DNA of 46,571 bases, from the NCBI GenBank assembly GCA_027452215.1, contig DAIDGQ010000044.1:1-46571 (forward strand), written 5' to 3'. This DNA is from Granulicella sp. Lineage in GTDB: Bacteria > Acidobacteriota > Terriglobia > Terriglobales > Acidobacteriaceae. A program made the translations under genes and the position numbers. Positions 7,052-16,088 of this stretch are shown here, piece by piece. The notes below the pieces were generated by a model. The model made no database searches. It was not told where the DNA came from and was given only the letters and a program-made list of their open reading frames with translations. Within the stretch, counting starts at the first letter, position 1, and every line of letters starts with the position of its first letter.

Positions 7052-9259
7052 ATGACTACGAAGAGCACGTTGCACTTTCTTGAAGAACGTTGGGATGAGG
7101 CCGTCGCCACGAAGCTCGACGGCCCCGAGCTGCTCCGCTATCGCTCCAACCTCTTGGGCTCCGACCTCCGCATCACCAACTTCGGAGGAGGCAACACCAG
7201 CTCCAAGCTTGAGCAGATCGATCCCCTCGACGGCAAGACCAAGCAGGTTCTCTGGGTCAAAGGCAGCGGTGGAGACCTCGGCAGCATCAAGCGCTCCGGC
7301 TTCGCGACGCTCTACCTCGACAAGCTCCTCGCCCTCGAGCAGGCCTATCGCGGAGTCGACCTCGAAGACGAAATGGTCGACATGTATCCGCTCTGCACCT
7401 TCGGAAATAATCCGGTCGCCGCGTCTATTGACACGCCCCTGCACGGCTTCCTCCCCTTCGCGCACGTCGACCACCTGCATCCCGACTGGGGCATCGCCCT
7501 CGCCGCCTCCGCCAACGGCAAACTCAAAATGCAGGAGTTCAACCAGGAGTTCGGCCACAACCTCGCGTGGCTCCCCTGGCAGCGCCCCGGCTTTGAGCTC
7601 GGCATGATGCTCAAGAAAATCGTCGCCGAGACACCCCACTGCGACGGCGTCGTTCTCGGCGGCCACGGCCTCTTCACCTGGGGCAACACCCAGCGCGAAA
7701 GCTACCTCAACACCATCACCATCATCGATCAGCTCGGCCAGTTCATCGAGCGCCACGGCTCCTCCGCAAACCACAAGCCCTTCGGAGGAAGCATCGTCGA
7801 AACCCGCGCCGACCGCGCCGAAATCGCTCTCTCCATCATGCCCTTTCTGCGAGGAGTCGTCTCCCGCAAGCAGCGCTGGATCGGAAGCTTCTCCGACCTC
7901 CCGCAGGTCCTGCAGTTTGTAAACTCCGCGCAGGCGAAGCAGCTCGCGCATCTCGGAACCAGCTGCCCCGACCACTTCATCCGCACCAAGATTCGCCCCA
8001 TGTTCATCCACTGGGATCCATCCACCGACCCCTCGCAGCTGAAGGAGCTCATCGAAACCGCACTCGAAACCTACCGCGCCGAATACGCCGAGTACTACCA
8101 GAAGCACGCCCTCAAAGACTCTCCCGCACTCCGCGACGCCAGCCCCACCGTCGTCCTCATCCCCGGCATCGGCATGTTCAGCTTCGGCAAAAATAAAACC
8201 GAGTCGCGCATCACCGGAGAGTTCTACATCAACGCCATCGGCGTCATGCAGGGAGCCGGAGCCCTCGGTGCCAACGCGGTCTGCAACGACATTCCGCAGG
8301 CCGGTCCCGCCGCCTCCGCAGACCAGTTCAGCGTCTACTCCAACTACGTCGCTCTCCCTCCCAGCGAGGCCTTCCGCATCGAATACTGGAAGCTCGAAGA
8401 AGCAAAGATCCGTCGCCAGCCACCCGAAAAAGAGCTCAGCCGCAGAGTCGCTCTGATCGTCGGAGGAGGCAGCGGCATCGGTCGCGAGGTCGTCCTTCTC
8501 GCCGCCGAGCGAGGTGCCCACGTCGTCGTCGCCGACCGCGACATTAAAGGCGCGGAAGCCGTCGCCAACGAGGCCGCCGCTCTATACGGCAAAGAGTTCG
8601 TCACCTGGACCAGCATCGACATCCGCGACCGCGCCGCCATCAAGTCCGCACTCGCCGCCACCATCCGCCAGTTCGGCGGAATCGACATCCTCATCAACAC
8701 CGCCGCGCTCTTTCCCTCCTCGCCCGACGGCATCATCAGCGACGCGCAATGGGCCCTCACCCTCGAAGTCAACGTCACCGCCAACTATCTCCTCACCGAC
8801 GAGACCGCAAAGATCTTCGCCGAGCAGGGAATCGACGCCAGCGTCGTCCTCACCAGCTCCGCCAACGCCGTCGTCTCCAAGCGAGGCAGCGAGGCCTACG
8901 ACGTCAGCAAAGCCGCTCTCAGCCATCTCGTCCGCGAGCTCGCCGTCGGCCTCTCGCCGAAGGTCCGCGTCAACGGAATCTCTCCCGCCACCGTCGTCAA
9001 AGGCTCCACCATGTTCCCCCGCGATCGCGTCATCGCCTCGCTCAAAAAATACAACCTCCCCTTCGACGAAGCCGACACCGATGACGGCCTCCGCAACCTC
9101 CTCGCGCACTTCTACGCCACGCGCACGCTCACTCATCAGCCCATCGATCCGAAAGACTGCGCGCAGGCGATTCTCTTCCTCGCCGGCCCGCTCGCCCGCT
9201 GCACCACCGGCCACCTCATCCCCGTCGACGGCGGCCTCACCGAGGCCTATCTGCGATGA
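7052..9259 (+). CDS. rhaEW: Bifunctional rhamnulose-1-phosphate aldolase / lactaldehyde dehydrogenase (RhaEW)
   Basis: Fused enzyme of 735 residues. The N-terminal half (about 20-420) is a class-II aldolase/adducin-type domain with the metal-site pattern V-L-G-G-H-G-L-F-T-W-G. It would cleave L-rhamnulose-1-phosphate to DHAP and L-lactaldehyde. The C-terminal part (about 430-735) is a short-chain dehydrogenase with the nucleotide motif G-G-G-S-G-I-G near 470 and a Ser...Tyr-x-x-x-Lys set (S-S-A-N-A near 600, Y-D-V-S-K near 616). It would oxidise lactaldehyde to lactate with NAD. Such fusions are known as RhaEW in Bacillus and Chloroflexus. ATG at 7052 is preferred over the in-frame TTG at 7046 because AGGA is ten bases upstream. 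The stop overlaps rhaB. Confidence 0.92.
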   Translation: MTTKSTLHFLEERWDEAVATKLDGPELLRYRSNLLGSDLRITNFGGGNTSSKLEQIDPLDGKTKQVLWVKGSGGDLGSIKRSGFATLYLDKLLALEQAYRGVDLEDEMVDMYPLCTFGNNPVAASIDTPLHGFLPFAHVDHLHPDWGIALAASANGKLKMQEFNQEFGHNLAWLPWQRPGFELGMMLKKIVAETPHCDGVVLGGHGLFTWGNTQRESYLNTITIIDQLGQFIERHGSSANHKPFGGSIVETRADRAEIALSIMPFLRGVVSRKQRWIGSFSDLPQVLQFVNSAQAKQLAHLGTSCPDHFIRTKIRPMFIHWDPSTDPSQLKELIETALETYRAEYAEYYQKHALKDSPALRDASPTVVLIPGIGMFSFGKNKTESRITGEFYINAIGVMQGAGALGANAVCNDIPQAGPAASADQFSVYSNYVALPPSEAFRIEYWKLEEAKIRRQPPEKELSRRVALIVGGGSGIGREVVLLAAERGAHVVVADRDIKGAEAVANEAAALYGKEFVTWTSIDIRDRAAIKSALAATIRQFGGIDILINTAALFPSSPDGIISDAQWALTLEVNVTANYLLTDETAKIFAEQGIDASVVLTSSANAVVSKRGSEAYDVSKAALSHLVRELAVGLSPKVRVNGISPATVVKGSTMFPRDRVIASLKKYNLPFDEADTDDGLRNLLAHFYATRTLTHQPIDPKDCAQAILFLAGPLARCTTGHLIPVDGGLTEAYLR

Positions 9260-10722
9260 CCGACCCTCCCGGCATCGCATCGGCCCCCACCGACACGCGA
9301 GCCTCCATCGCCGTCGATCTCGGAGCCGAGAGCTGTCGCGTCTCGCTCCTTCGCTGGCACCACGGCGAGCCCTCCATCACGCTCGTCCATCGCTTCGCCA
9401 ACGCTCCTCGCAACGTCGCCGGAACTCTTCGCTGGAACCTCGCGATGATCGAGTCCGGTCTCGACGAAGGCCTTCGCAAGTGCGCCTCGCTCGCCTCTGA
9501 AGGCGTTCGTTCCATCGCCGTCGATGGCTGGGCCGTCGACTACGTCCGCCTCGACCCCCACAACCATCCCCTCGCCGATCCCTTCTGCTATCGCGACGAG
9601 CGAACCCTCCACGCCGAGCAGTCTCTCCACCAGAAGCTCAGCCCCACCCGCCTCCGCGACCTCACCGGAGTCCAGCAGCTCCGCATCAACACCCTCTACC
9701 AGCTCCACGCCGACACCCTCGCCCGCCTCCCCCCCACCCCCTGGCTCAATCTCCCCGAGTACATCCTCCTCCGCTGGGGAGCCCCGCCCGTCGCCGAGTA
9801 CCCCAACGCCACCCACACCCACCTCATCGATCTCTCCACCCGCCAATGGTCCGCCGAGATCTTTCACTCCGCCGGCCTCGACCTCGCCTCCGCCCCAAAG
9901 CTCGTTCCTCCCGGCACGCTGCTCGGCAAACTCCGCGGCCCACTCGCCGACCTGCCCGCCCTCCGCGACACCCTCCTCATCGCCCCCGCCTGCCACGACA
10001 CCGCCTCCGCCATCGCCGGAATTCCCGCCTCCGGCAACGACTGGGCCTACATCAGCTCCGGCACGTGGTCGCTCGTCGGAACGCTACTCGATCACCCGCA
10101 AAATAACGCAGCCGCAGCCGCCGAAAACTTCACCAACCTCGGCGCCGCCGGAGGCCAGATCTGCTTCCACAAAAACGTCAACGGCATGTGGCTGCTCCGC
10201 CAGTGCATGGACGCCTGGGCCTCCGAACTCCACCCCTGGACGATCCCCGATCTTATCGCCGCCGCAGAAAAAATCCCTCCACCCGACGCTCTACTAGACG
10301 TCGACGAGCCCGACCTCTTACTCGCCGGAAACATGCCGCAGCGCATCAACGCCCAGCGCCTCCGCAACAACCTCCCTCCACTCGACGAGCGCCCCGAAGC
10401 CGCTCCCATCATCGCCAGCCTCATCTTTCACAGCCTCGCCGCGCAATACGCAAACGTCCTCGGGCGAGTCGCGCACCACAGCGGCAAAAACCTGCAACGC
10501 CTCTTCATCGTCGGAGGAGCCAGCCAGAATAATTTCCTCAACCGCCTCACGCAACAGGCCACCGGCCTCGAGCTCCATCGTGGCTCCGCCGAAAGCTCCA
10601 CCGTAGGCAACTTCGCCATCCAGCTAGCCGCCCTCGAATCCCCCTCGAACACCTCCACCGGCCCCTCCGCCCACGCCATCGCCCACTGGGCCCGCCTCTT
10701 CGTCGCCGCGCTCGACCACTAA
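9256..10722 (+). CDS. rhaB: L-rhamnulokinase
   Basis: FGGY-family sugar kinase, 488 residues, phosphorylating L-rhamnulose to rhamnulose-1-phosphate with ATP. The first phosphate-binding loop A-V-D-L-G-A-E-S-C-R-V lies at about residues 16-26. V-D-G-W-A-V-D-Y-V near 91, I-S-S-G-T-W-S-L-V-G near 264 and the adenosine-loop pattern I-V-G-G-A-S-Q-N-N-F-L-N-R-L near 418 are all present, so the enzyme should be intact. ATG at 9256 overlaps the rhaEW stop (ATGA), indicating coupled translation. It is the last gene of the rhamnose cluster and faces a convergent gene 16 bases away. Confidence 0.92.
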   Translation: MTDPPGIASAPTDTRASIAVDLGAESCRVSLLRWHHGEPSITLVHRFANAPRNVAGTLRWNLAMIESGLDEGLRKCASLASEGVRSIAVDGWAVDYVRLDPHNHPLADPFCYRDERTLHAEQSLHQKLSPTRLRDLTGVQQLRINTLYQLHADTLARLPPTPWLNLPEYILLRWGAPPVAEYPNATHTHLIDLSTRQWSAEIFHSAGLDLASAPKLVPPGTLLGKLRGPLADLPALRDTLLIAPACHDTASAIAGIPASGNDWAYISSGTWSLVGTLLDHPQNNAAAAAENFTNLGAAGGQICFHKNVNGMWLLRQCMDAWASELHPWTIPDLIAAAEKIPPPDALLDVDEPDLLLAGNMPQRINAQRLRNNLPPLDERPEAAPIIASLIFHSLAAQYANVLGRVAHHSGKNLQRLFIVGGASQNNFLNRLTQQATGLELHRGSAESSTVGNFAIQLAALESPSNTSTGPSAHAIAHWARLFVAALDH

Positions 10723-10738
10723 CACCCGCGCCACCAAA

Positions 10739-11686
10739 CTACATCTCACTCCCCGCATACAGCGCCCAAGCGCAAGCCAGATCCTGCACCACATGCCCCA
10801 GCGACTTGTACACCGTAATCTCCTCCTCCGACCGTCGCCCCTCCACATCCCCCGCCAGCACCTCCCCAATCTCCGCGACGATATGTTCCTCCCCCACCAG
10901 CCCCGCCTCCTTCGCCCGCAAAAATTCTCCACCCTGCGCCAGCACACTCGCGCGACTATCCACCACAAACCGCGACCGCACCACCAGCTCGTTATCCACC
11001 TCCGCCGGCCCCGCGTAGCTTGACCCCACGACGTTCACATGCGTCCCCGGCCTCACCCATTCCCCCATCAAAATCGGATCAAACGCCGACGTAAGCGTAC
11101 AAACAATATCGGCATCCGCTACCGCATCCTTCACCTCAGCCACCGCCCTCACCGGAATCCCCAGCTCCTTCTGCATCCGTTCCGCAAACGCCCGCGCCCG
11201 TTCCAACGACCGTCCCCACACCACAATCGACGCCACCTCCCGCACCTTCGCAATCGCTCTCGCATGAGTCTCCGCCTGCTCGCCATAGCCCAGCAGCGTC
11301 AGCCTCCGCGCATCCCTCCGAGCCAGAGCATCGGTCGCCACCGCACTCGCCGCGGCCGTCCGAATCGCCGTAATCTCTCCCGCATGCGCCACGCACACCG
11401 GAGCCCCCGTCTCCGGATCGAACAACACCACCACCCCTTGGTGCGACTGAATCCCCCGCGCAAAGTTCCCATGAAACACGCTGATCAGCTTCGCCCCAAA
11501 CGCGGCCTGCGCTCCCATCGCCCCCGTCATCACGCCCAGCAGCCGTCCCTCCGACAGCGTCAGAATCGACCGCAGCAACTGCAGCGTCTCCCCCTTCGAC
11601 AGCGCCACCATCGCCTCCCGCACCATCGGAATACAAACCTCATACGTCAGCCGCCGCCGCACCTCCTCCCGCTCAATCACTCGCAT
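10739..11686 (-). CDS. Ornithine cyclodeaminase / mu-crystallin family protein
   Basis: NAD(P)-binding enzyme of 315 residues with the family order: N-terminal dimerisation part, then K-L-I-S-V-F-H-G-N near 67, the R-T-A-A-A-S-A-V-A-T segment near 109, and the nucleotide-binding loop L-L-G-Y-G-E-Q-A near 130. Members include ornithine cyclodeaminase, alanine dehydrogenase, ketimine reductase and enzymes for unusual amino acids; the sequence alone does not say which. The start at 11686 has a strong GGAGGGGAG site. It converges on rhaB and does not look like part of the rhamnose pathway. Confidence 0.8.
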   Translation of the reverse strand: MRVIEREEVRRRLTYEVCIPMVREAMVALSKGETLQLLRSILTLSEGRLLGVMTGAMGAQAAFGAKLISVFHGNFARGIQSHQGVVVLFDPETGAPVCVAHAGEITAIRTAAASAVATDALARRDARRLTLLGYGEQAETHARAIAKVREVASIVVWGRSLERARAFAERMQKELGIPVRAVAEVKDAVADADIVCTLTSAFDPILMGEWVRPGTHVNVVGSSYAGPAEVDNELVVRSRFVVDSRASVLAQGGEFLRAKEAGLVGEEHIVAEIGEVLAGDVEGRRSEEEITVYKSLGHVVQDLACAWALYAGSEM

Positions 11687-11846
11687 CGAATCTCCCCTCC
11701 ACCACCATCAAAGGCTATCAGCCACTCGATCACCAAGGCTGCAACGCGCCCGAACCGCAACCTGCAGCGAATAGCGCGAAGGTGGAATAAGCTAACTCAT
11801 ATAGCCGTTGTCCTGCCAACGCTGAGCATCGAATGAGCGTGATACG

Positions 11847-12122
11847 TTGAACTTCGACTGGGACCCCAGGAAGGCCGCCAGAAACCTTCGCGTCCACGGC
11901 ATCCCCTTCGAAGAAGCCGCGACGACCTTCTTCGACCTCAACGCCATCAGCTATCCAGACCACGCCCACTCGTCTCCGGGTGACGAGCGGTTCATCAACC
12001 TTGGTCAATCTACTTCGCTTCGCCTCCTCTTTGTAGTACATAATGAGGAAGACGCACGTATCCGTATCATCAGCGCACGGCGCGCCACTCCAGCCGAACA
12101 AGCGACCTATGAAGAAGTCTGA
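11847..12122 (+). CDS. BrnT-family ribonuclease toxin
   Basis: A 91-residue protein matching the BrnT fold: F-D-W-D-P-R-K-A-A-x-N-L-R-V-H-G-I-P-F-E-E-A at the start, D-E-R-F-I-N-L-G-Q-S in the middle and R-I-I-S-A-R-R-A-T-P-A-E near the end. BrnT proteins are RelE-like ribonucleases neutralised by a neighbouring antitoxin. The only usable start in the open frame is TTG at 11847, since a stop lies at 11823-11825; no clear ribosome-binding site precedes it. The stop lies inside the start of the next gene, the usual toxin-first order of this family. Confidence 0.82.
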   Translation: MNFDWDPRKAARNLRVHGIPFEEAATTFFDLNAISYPDHAHSSPGDERFINLGQSTSLRLLFVVHNEEDARIRIISARRATPAEQATYEEV

Positions 12123-12411
12123 GACCGCAGCCAACACGACCTCGAAGCCGGTTCGCGGCAAGTACGCCAATCTGCTTCGGCAGGGCAGCAACGTCGCCGT
12201 CCTCGATCCGGACATCGCGTCGCACTTTCATGATTCAGCCGCCGTCAACAAGGCCCTGCGAGCCTTCCTCGCCATCGAGCAGCAGGTTGAATCCGCCTCG
12301 GTCCTCATGTTCCCCTCCTCAGCTTCCGCACGCCGAGCGCCATCCAAAGCCCGCACCGCCTTCGACCCCTTGACCGGGACCACCGCCAAGCGCCGCGCCG
12401 CAGCGAAGTAA
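12109..12411 (+). CDS. Putative antitoxin partner of BrnT-like toxin
   Basis: A 100-residue protein starting at ATG 12109, overlapping the toxin stop by 14 bases. It is rich in basic and small residues. Its middle part (L-L-R-Q-G-S-N-V-A-V-L-D-P-D-I-A, then F-H-D-S-A-A-V-N-K-A-L-R-A-F-L) looks like a small ribbon-helix-helix-like DNA-binding unit. It does not carry the usual BrnA (DUF4415) pattern. The antitoxin role is inferred from the overlap and gene order. The basic C-terminal tail is low complexity. Confidence 0.6.
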   Translation: MKKSETAANTTSKPVRGKYANLLRQGSNVAVLDPDIASHFHDSAAVNKALRAFLAIEQQVESASVLMFPSSASARRAPSKARTAFDPLTGTTAKRRAAAK

Positions 12412-12550
12412 TCGTCCCCGCCGGCACTCCCCGACCACCCCCACCCTCTCCAAACCAATTGCACCTCCGCGCCCCCGAGCGTATAAATCTCCCGTCACAA
12501 GTTCCATCCTTCAGGCCCCGCCGCATCATCCATCCCTGCTCGGAGGCTCC

Positions 12551-13147
12551 ATGAAACCCCTCATCCTCTTCGCTCTCGCCCTCGCTCTCCCCGCCGCGTC
12601 TCTCGCGCAAGCCTCCTGCCCCATCCCCACCGACAAGTCCTCCCCCGACGTCCCTCTCTGCCTCGTCGCCCAGCAAATCACCCGCACCCTCGACACCTAC
12701 AACGCCGACGCCGCCAGCAAATCCCTCCCTCCCCTCCACAAAGTCATCTTCGACTTCAAGACCACCATCGCCACCACCGGAGGCTTCAGCTTCAAGATCC
12801 TCATCTTCTCCATCGGCTCCTCCCACGAAAAAGACACCACCAACGACGTCTCCTTCACCTACACCGTCCCCTCCGTCGCCGTCCGCTCCATCGCCCCCAC
12901 CCACGACTTCTCCCAGACCCTCCTCGCTACCCTCCGCGCCGCCGCCGAGCAGGTCAAGCAGACCCCCACCGTCGGCACCGGCAAATTCTCCACCCTCTCC
13001 GTCACCCTCGCCTACGGCGTCACCTGGGACGCCAGCGGCGGAGCCACCGCCCCCATCAGCCTCGTCACCCTCGGCGGCTCCCTCGACCGCAAGCGCTCCG
13101 ACACCCAAACCCTCACCCTCATCTTCGCCGAGCCCGACAACCCCTAA
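12551..13147 (+). CDS. Secreted protein of unknown function
   Basis: A 198-residue protein with a clear Sec signal peptide (K-P then a hydrophobic stretch ending A-S-L-A-Q-A near residue 22), so it is exported. The mature part has a helix-like segment followed by F-D-F-K-T-T and alternating beta-type stretches ending with L-I-F-A-E-P. It faintly recalls small domains found beside trypsin-like proteases, but I would not assign it. CGGAGG upstream of the ATG at 12551 supports the start. It is monocistronic, between the toxin-antitoxin pair and a convergent gene. Confidence 0.7.
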   Translation: MKPLILFALALALPAASLAQASCPIPTDKSSPDVPLCLVAQQITRTLDTYNADAASKSLPPLHKVIFDFKTTIATTGGFSFKILIFSIGSSHEKDTTNDVSFTYTVPSVAVRSIAPTHDFSQTLLATLRAAAEQVKQTPTVGTGKFSTLSVTLAYGVTWDASGGATAPISLVTLGGSLDRKRSDTQTLTLIFAEPDNP

Positions 13148-13337
13148 CCCCCGCCCCCAAATCACCCCGCACCCAAGACTCGCCGCCATCCATTCCGCCC
13201 CCCGTCACAACCCCTGGCCAACGGCGAAACTCATCCTCCCCACCGCCGCCCTGCCCTCAAAATCGAACCATCCGATAACCCCGTTTTGCGCCCAGTACGT
13301 TCCTTACACGGCGCTAGGCTTCTAATCCAATAGGCAG

Positions 13338-14423
13338 CTATGCGATGGTCTTCAAAAGAAGGTATCTGCGCAGGGTGATTTCGGCACGGATGGCAGCAAC
13401 TGACGCAGGATATCGCAGACGCGCAAAGGCGACCCAGGCATCGCGGTACGTCTCCCACTTTGCTTCCACGTCAGCGAGATGGTCAGCCGTAACGGCCCCC
13501 TCATAGATCTCTCCCTTTGGTCGCGTTCCTATTTGCTGTAATGTTTTTTCGTATTGGCGACGTAGCAAAGCATCGGCCGTTGTGACTTGATGCGCAGAAA
13601 GCGCGGGCCACTCCTTGCGCTCGAAGTGAACGACCTCGGCGTGAAAGAGATCGTTGAGGATGTCCTCAGAACCGAGGGTTCGAATTCCTCGGATTGTGCC
13701 GCCTTGATCGACCTCCAGCGCATGTTCCGTGACATATTTCTTCTGCGCAGAAAGTAGCTTGTCGAATGCTGCCTTTTGCTCCGGATTCATGGACGACTTA
13801 AGCGAGTTGTAATAACGTCTCTTGCTGTCGTCCGCGATTTCTGACTGGTATTCGGCGCAGAAGTTCATCGTGAACGTGGTCACAGCGTAGTCGCAGAACT
13901 CAAACGGTCCGTGCGCCGGAGGGGAACCATTAAGCTTCACGATGTCCGGCAGAGCAAGCTTTGCTATACCCTCTTCGGACTCGCAGGCGAAGCGTATGGC
14001 CAGCGGGATGTTCCGCTTGACTCCGGCCCCGTTGAAATAGATGTCGGCGAGGATGAGAGAACCGCCAACGACCCATGCGGTGGGTGCATTCTCGTTTTGC
14101 CTGAGCTCAGCCTTCTGCGCGAGTCGCTCCTGCCACGCACAAGCGCGGGCCTCGGCATAATTCACCGGGCGACCGATGCCGCGATAGGAGCGATAAGAAG
14201 CGCATCCCGGGAACGTCTTTGGAACAGGGACATGGTCTGCCTCCGCAGGCACGGGAATGGATGCGTAGGCAGAGCAATCTGCGGGTAGATCAGCGGGCGC
14301 ACCCTGTCCGGCAGAGGCCACCGCAAACGCGCAGTTTGCAAGTAGAACCACCACCGCGAGAATAAGGAGTTGAGCGCAGGAATGGCGAGTGCGGGACATG
14401 TGTGCGAAGTATATGTCAAACAA
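13338..14423 (-). CDS. Secreted Sel1-like / DUF1311 (LprI-like) protein
   Basis: A 361-residue exported protein. A hydrophobic signal segment follows an N-terminal R-T-R; a shorter start at 14399 removes eight residues and gives a more typical signal peptide. Residues about 115-160 (S-L-I-L-A-D-I-Y-F-N-G-A-G-V) resemble a Sel1/TPR-like repeat. The C-terminal 100 residues, with L-L-R-R-Q-Y-E-K-T-L and then L-A-D-V-E-A-K-W-E-T-Y-R-D-A-W, follow the DUF1311 pattern found in LprI-type lysozyme inhibitors. Function unknown; a periplasmic envelope role is plausible. Its codon use is less C-rich than its neighbours, which may point to a different history. Confidence 0.65.
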   Translation of the reverse strand: MFDIYFAHMSRTRHSCAQLLILAVVVLLANCAFAVASAGQGAPADLPADCSAYASIPVPAEADHVPVPKTFPGCASYRSYRGIGRPVNYAEARACAWQERLAQKAELRQNENAPTAWVVGGSLILADIYFNGAGVKRNIPLAIRFACESEEGIAKLALPDIVKLNGSPPAHGPFEFCDYAVTTFTMNFCAEYQSEIADDSKRRYYNSLKSSMNPEQKAAFDKLLSAQKKYVTEHALEVDQGGTIRGIRTLGSEDILNDLFHAEVVHFERKEWPALSAHQVTTADALLRRQYEKTLQQIGTRPKGEIYEGAVTADHLADVEAKWETYRDAWVAFARLRYPASVAAIRAEITLRRYLLLKTIA

Positions 14424-14613
14424 TCAGACACCAACAGCGACTGGTAAGAGCCAATCGAAGTGCTGGAAAAGTCGGATTTCGAGCCACCTCGAGCGATCAA
14501 CCCCTTACGAACGCAAGTTTTGAATCTTCCAAAGGCAGTGCGCCACATGCGACGGAACCTCCGCCGCACCCCCAGCGTATCCCTCTCGACGTAGAAAATC
14601 GAAGGAGACCTCC

Positions 14614-15432
14614 ATGCGCCCGTTCGCCTCATTCGCCTGTGCCGCTCTACTCGCCGCCACGCTCCCCTCCGCCGCGCTCCACGCCCAATCCTTCTCCACC
14701 CACCCCTGCACCGACAGCGACCATAACGACGACACCGGCATCCTCCACTGGCTCGTCGGCTCCTCGCAGGCCTGCGAACTCCGCTCCGCCACCGTCCCTC
14801 TCGTCAACGGCCACCTCAACGTCGTCGGCCAGAACGGAGGAATCGACGTCGTCGGTCAAGACCGTCAGGACATCGCCCTCGAAGCCCGCGTCTCCGCCCG
14901 CGCCGGCAGCCAGTCCGAAGCCGAATCCCTCCTCCACGAGATCACCATCCAGACCGGAGCCACCATCCAGGCCAACGGCCCCCACACCTCCGGCAACCGC
15001 AACTGGTCGGTCAGCTATCGCCTGCTCGTCCCGCACCACCTCGCCGCCAACTTCCACACCAGCAACGGAGGCATCTCCCTCGCCTCCCTCAACGGCGACA
15101 TCCACGCCGAAACCACCAACGGCGGCCTCCGTCTCGACAACCTCGCCGGCGACGTCCACGTCAACACCACCAACGGAGGAATCCACGCCACCCTCTCCGG
15201 CTCCACCTGGCAGGGAAGCGGCCTCTTCGCCCAGACCACCAACGGCGGAGTCTCCGTCTCGGCCTCGCATCCCTACTCCGCCCACCTCATCGCCAGCACC
15301 GTCAACGGAGGAATCTCCGCCCCCGGCGTCAGCCAAACCGGTGGCCGTCACAAATCCGTCGACACCAACCTCGGCTCCGGTGGCCCCACCCTCCAGTTCG
15401 AAACCACCAACGGCGGCATCTCCATCAACTAG
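14614..15432 (+). CDS. Secreted DUF4097-type beta-repeat protein
   Basis: A 272-residue protein with a signal peptide cleaved near A-L-H-A-Q (residue 25) and a body of short beta-strand repeats. N-G-G-[IVL] recurs seven times, from Q-N-G-G-I at 73 to T-T-N-G-G-I at the C-terminus, spaced roughly 16-35 residues. This is the pattern of the DUF4097 right-handed beta-helix-like family often seen near ECF sigma or stress genes. GAAGGAGACC before the ATG at 14614 sets the start. Function unknown; probably a periplasmic or surface protein. Confidence 0.78.
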   Translation: MRPFASFACAALLAATLPSAALHAQSFSTHPCTDSDHNDDTGILHWLVGSSQACELRSATVPLVNGHLNVVGQNGGIDVVGQDRQDIALEARVSARAGSQSEAESLLHEITIQTGATIQANGPHTSGNRNWSVSYRLLVPHHLAANFHTSNGGISLASLNGDIHAETTNGGLRLDNLAGDVHVNTTNGGIHATLSGSTWQGSGLFAQTTNGGVSVSASHPYSAHLIASTVNGGISAPGVSQTGGRHKSVDTNLGSGGPTLQFETTNGGISIN

Positions 15433-15782
15433 CCACCCCCCATCTCCGTCTGTCAGTCCATCGGCCGCTTGCGGCATCGCTCTGTCGCGGCCTCGGTCTA
15501 TCGCTGTAACCGACTTCGTTTTGAAAGGGCGGGACTTCAGTCCCGCCGTAAGCTCAGCGAGCCCAACCCGGCTTTAGCCGCCGAGGGAATGCCTGAGACC
15601 TATTCAGACCCTCCCCGACGGGGCACCGCATCCCCGCCGGCCCCAACGTCACGGGCCAGAGCGTCCCACCCCGCAATAAACACGGGCCAAGCCCACCCAT
15701 CCCTCAATATCCATCCCCACCACACAACCATCCCCTCCTCCACCCACTCTGACTACCTGTCCCACCAAATCAGGAGGAGCAC
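15433..15782. other. 350-base intergenic region with REP-like hairpins
   Basis: No convincing gene is present. It contains two short hairpins (described separately at 15528-15580) and, at its right end, AGGAGG at 15772-15777, the ribosome-binding site of the following gene. The remainder is C-rich sequence without clear structure. Confidence 0.6.
15528..15580. repeat. REP-like double hairpin
   Basis: GGCGGGAC-TTCA-GTCCCGCC (15528-15547) is a perfect 8-bp stem with a four-base loop. It is followed by CGGC-TTTA-GCCG (15569-15580). The pair resembles the short interspersed hairpins scattered between genes in many Acidobacteria. A similar GGGGCTTCAGCCCC-type element is seen near 23838-23858. It may act in mRNA 3'-end protection; this is inferred. 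Confidence 0.55.
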
Positions 15783-16088
15783 GTGCATCACTCCAACATG
15801 AATAATCTCTCCCTCAACGCGTCGACCCACACTCTCATCATCTGGATCCTCATCGGCCTCATCGCTGGCTACATCACAGGCAAGATCATGAAGGGGTCCG
15901 GCTTCGGTCCCATCATGGACATCGTCGTTGGCGTCGTCGGAGCTCTCGTCGGAGGCTTCCTCATGGTTCACCTCGGCTACGCCGGTTCCGGAGGCTTTCT
16001 CTACACCGTCTTCGTCGCCGTCCTCGGTGCCGTCATCCTCACCTTCCTCATGCGCCTCCTCACCGGTGGCCGAGCTCGAAACTTCTAA
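15783..16088 (+). CDS. GlsB/YeaQ/YmgE-family stress-response membrane protein
   Basis: A 101-residue protein with three hydrophobic segments and the family glycine pattern (I-L-I-G-L-I-A-G-Y-I-T-G-K-I-M-K-G-S-G-F-G; then I-V-V-G-V-V-G-A-L-V-G-G). These small inner-membrane proteins are linked to general stress but have no known activity. GTG at 15783 is chosen because AGGAGG lies five bases upstream; the ATG at 15798 has no properly spaced site. Confidence 0.85.
   Translation: MHHSNMNNLSLNASTHTLIIWILIGLIAGYITGKIMKGSGFGPIMDIVVGVVGALVGGFLMVHLGYAGSGGFLYTVFVAVLGAVILTFLMRLLTGGRARNF

Noticed and set aside
7028..8521. Long minus-strand open frame opposite rhaEW
   Set aside because: Same compositional shadow; no recognisable domain, while the plus frame is a clear enzyme.
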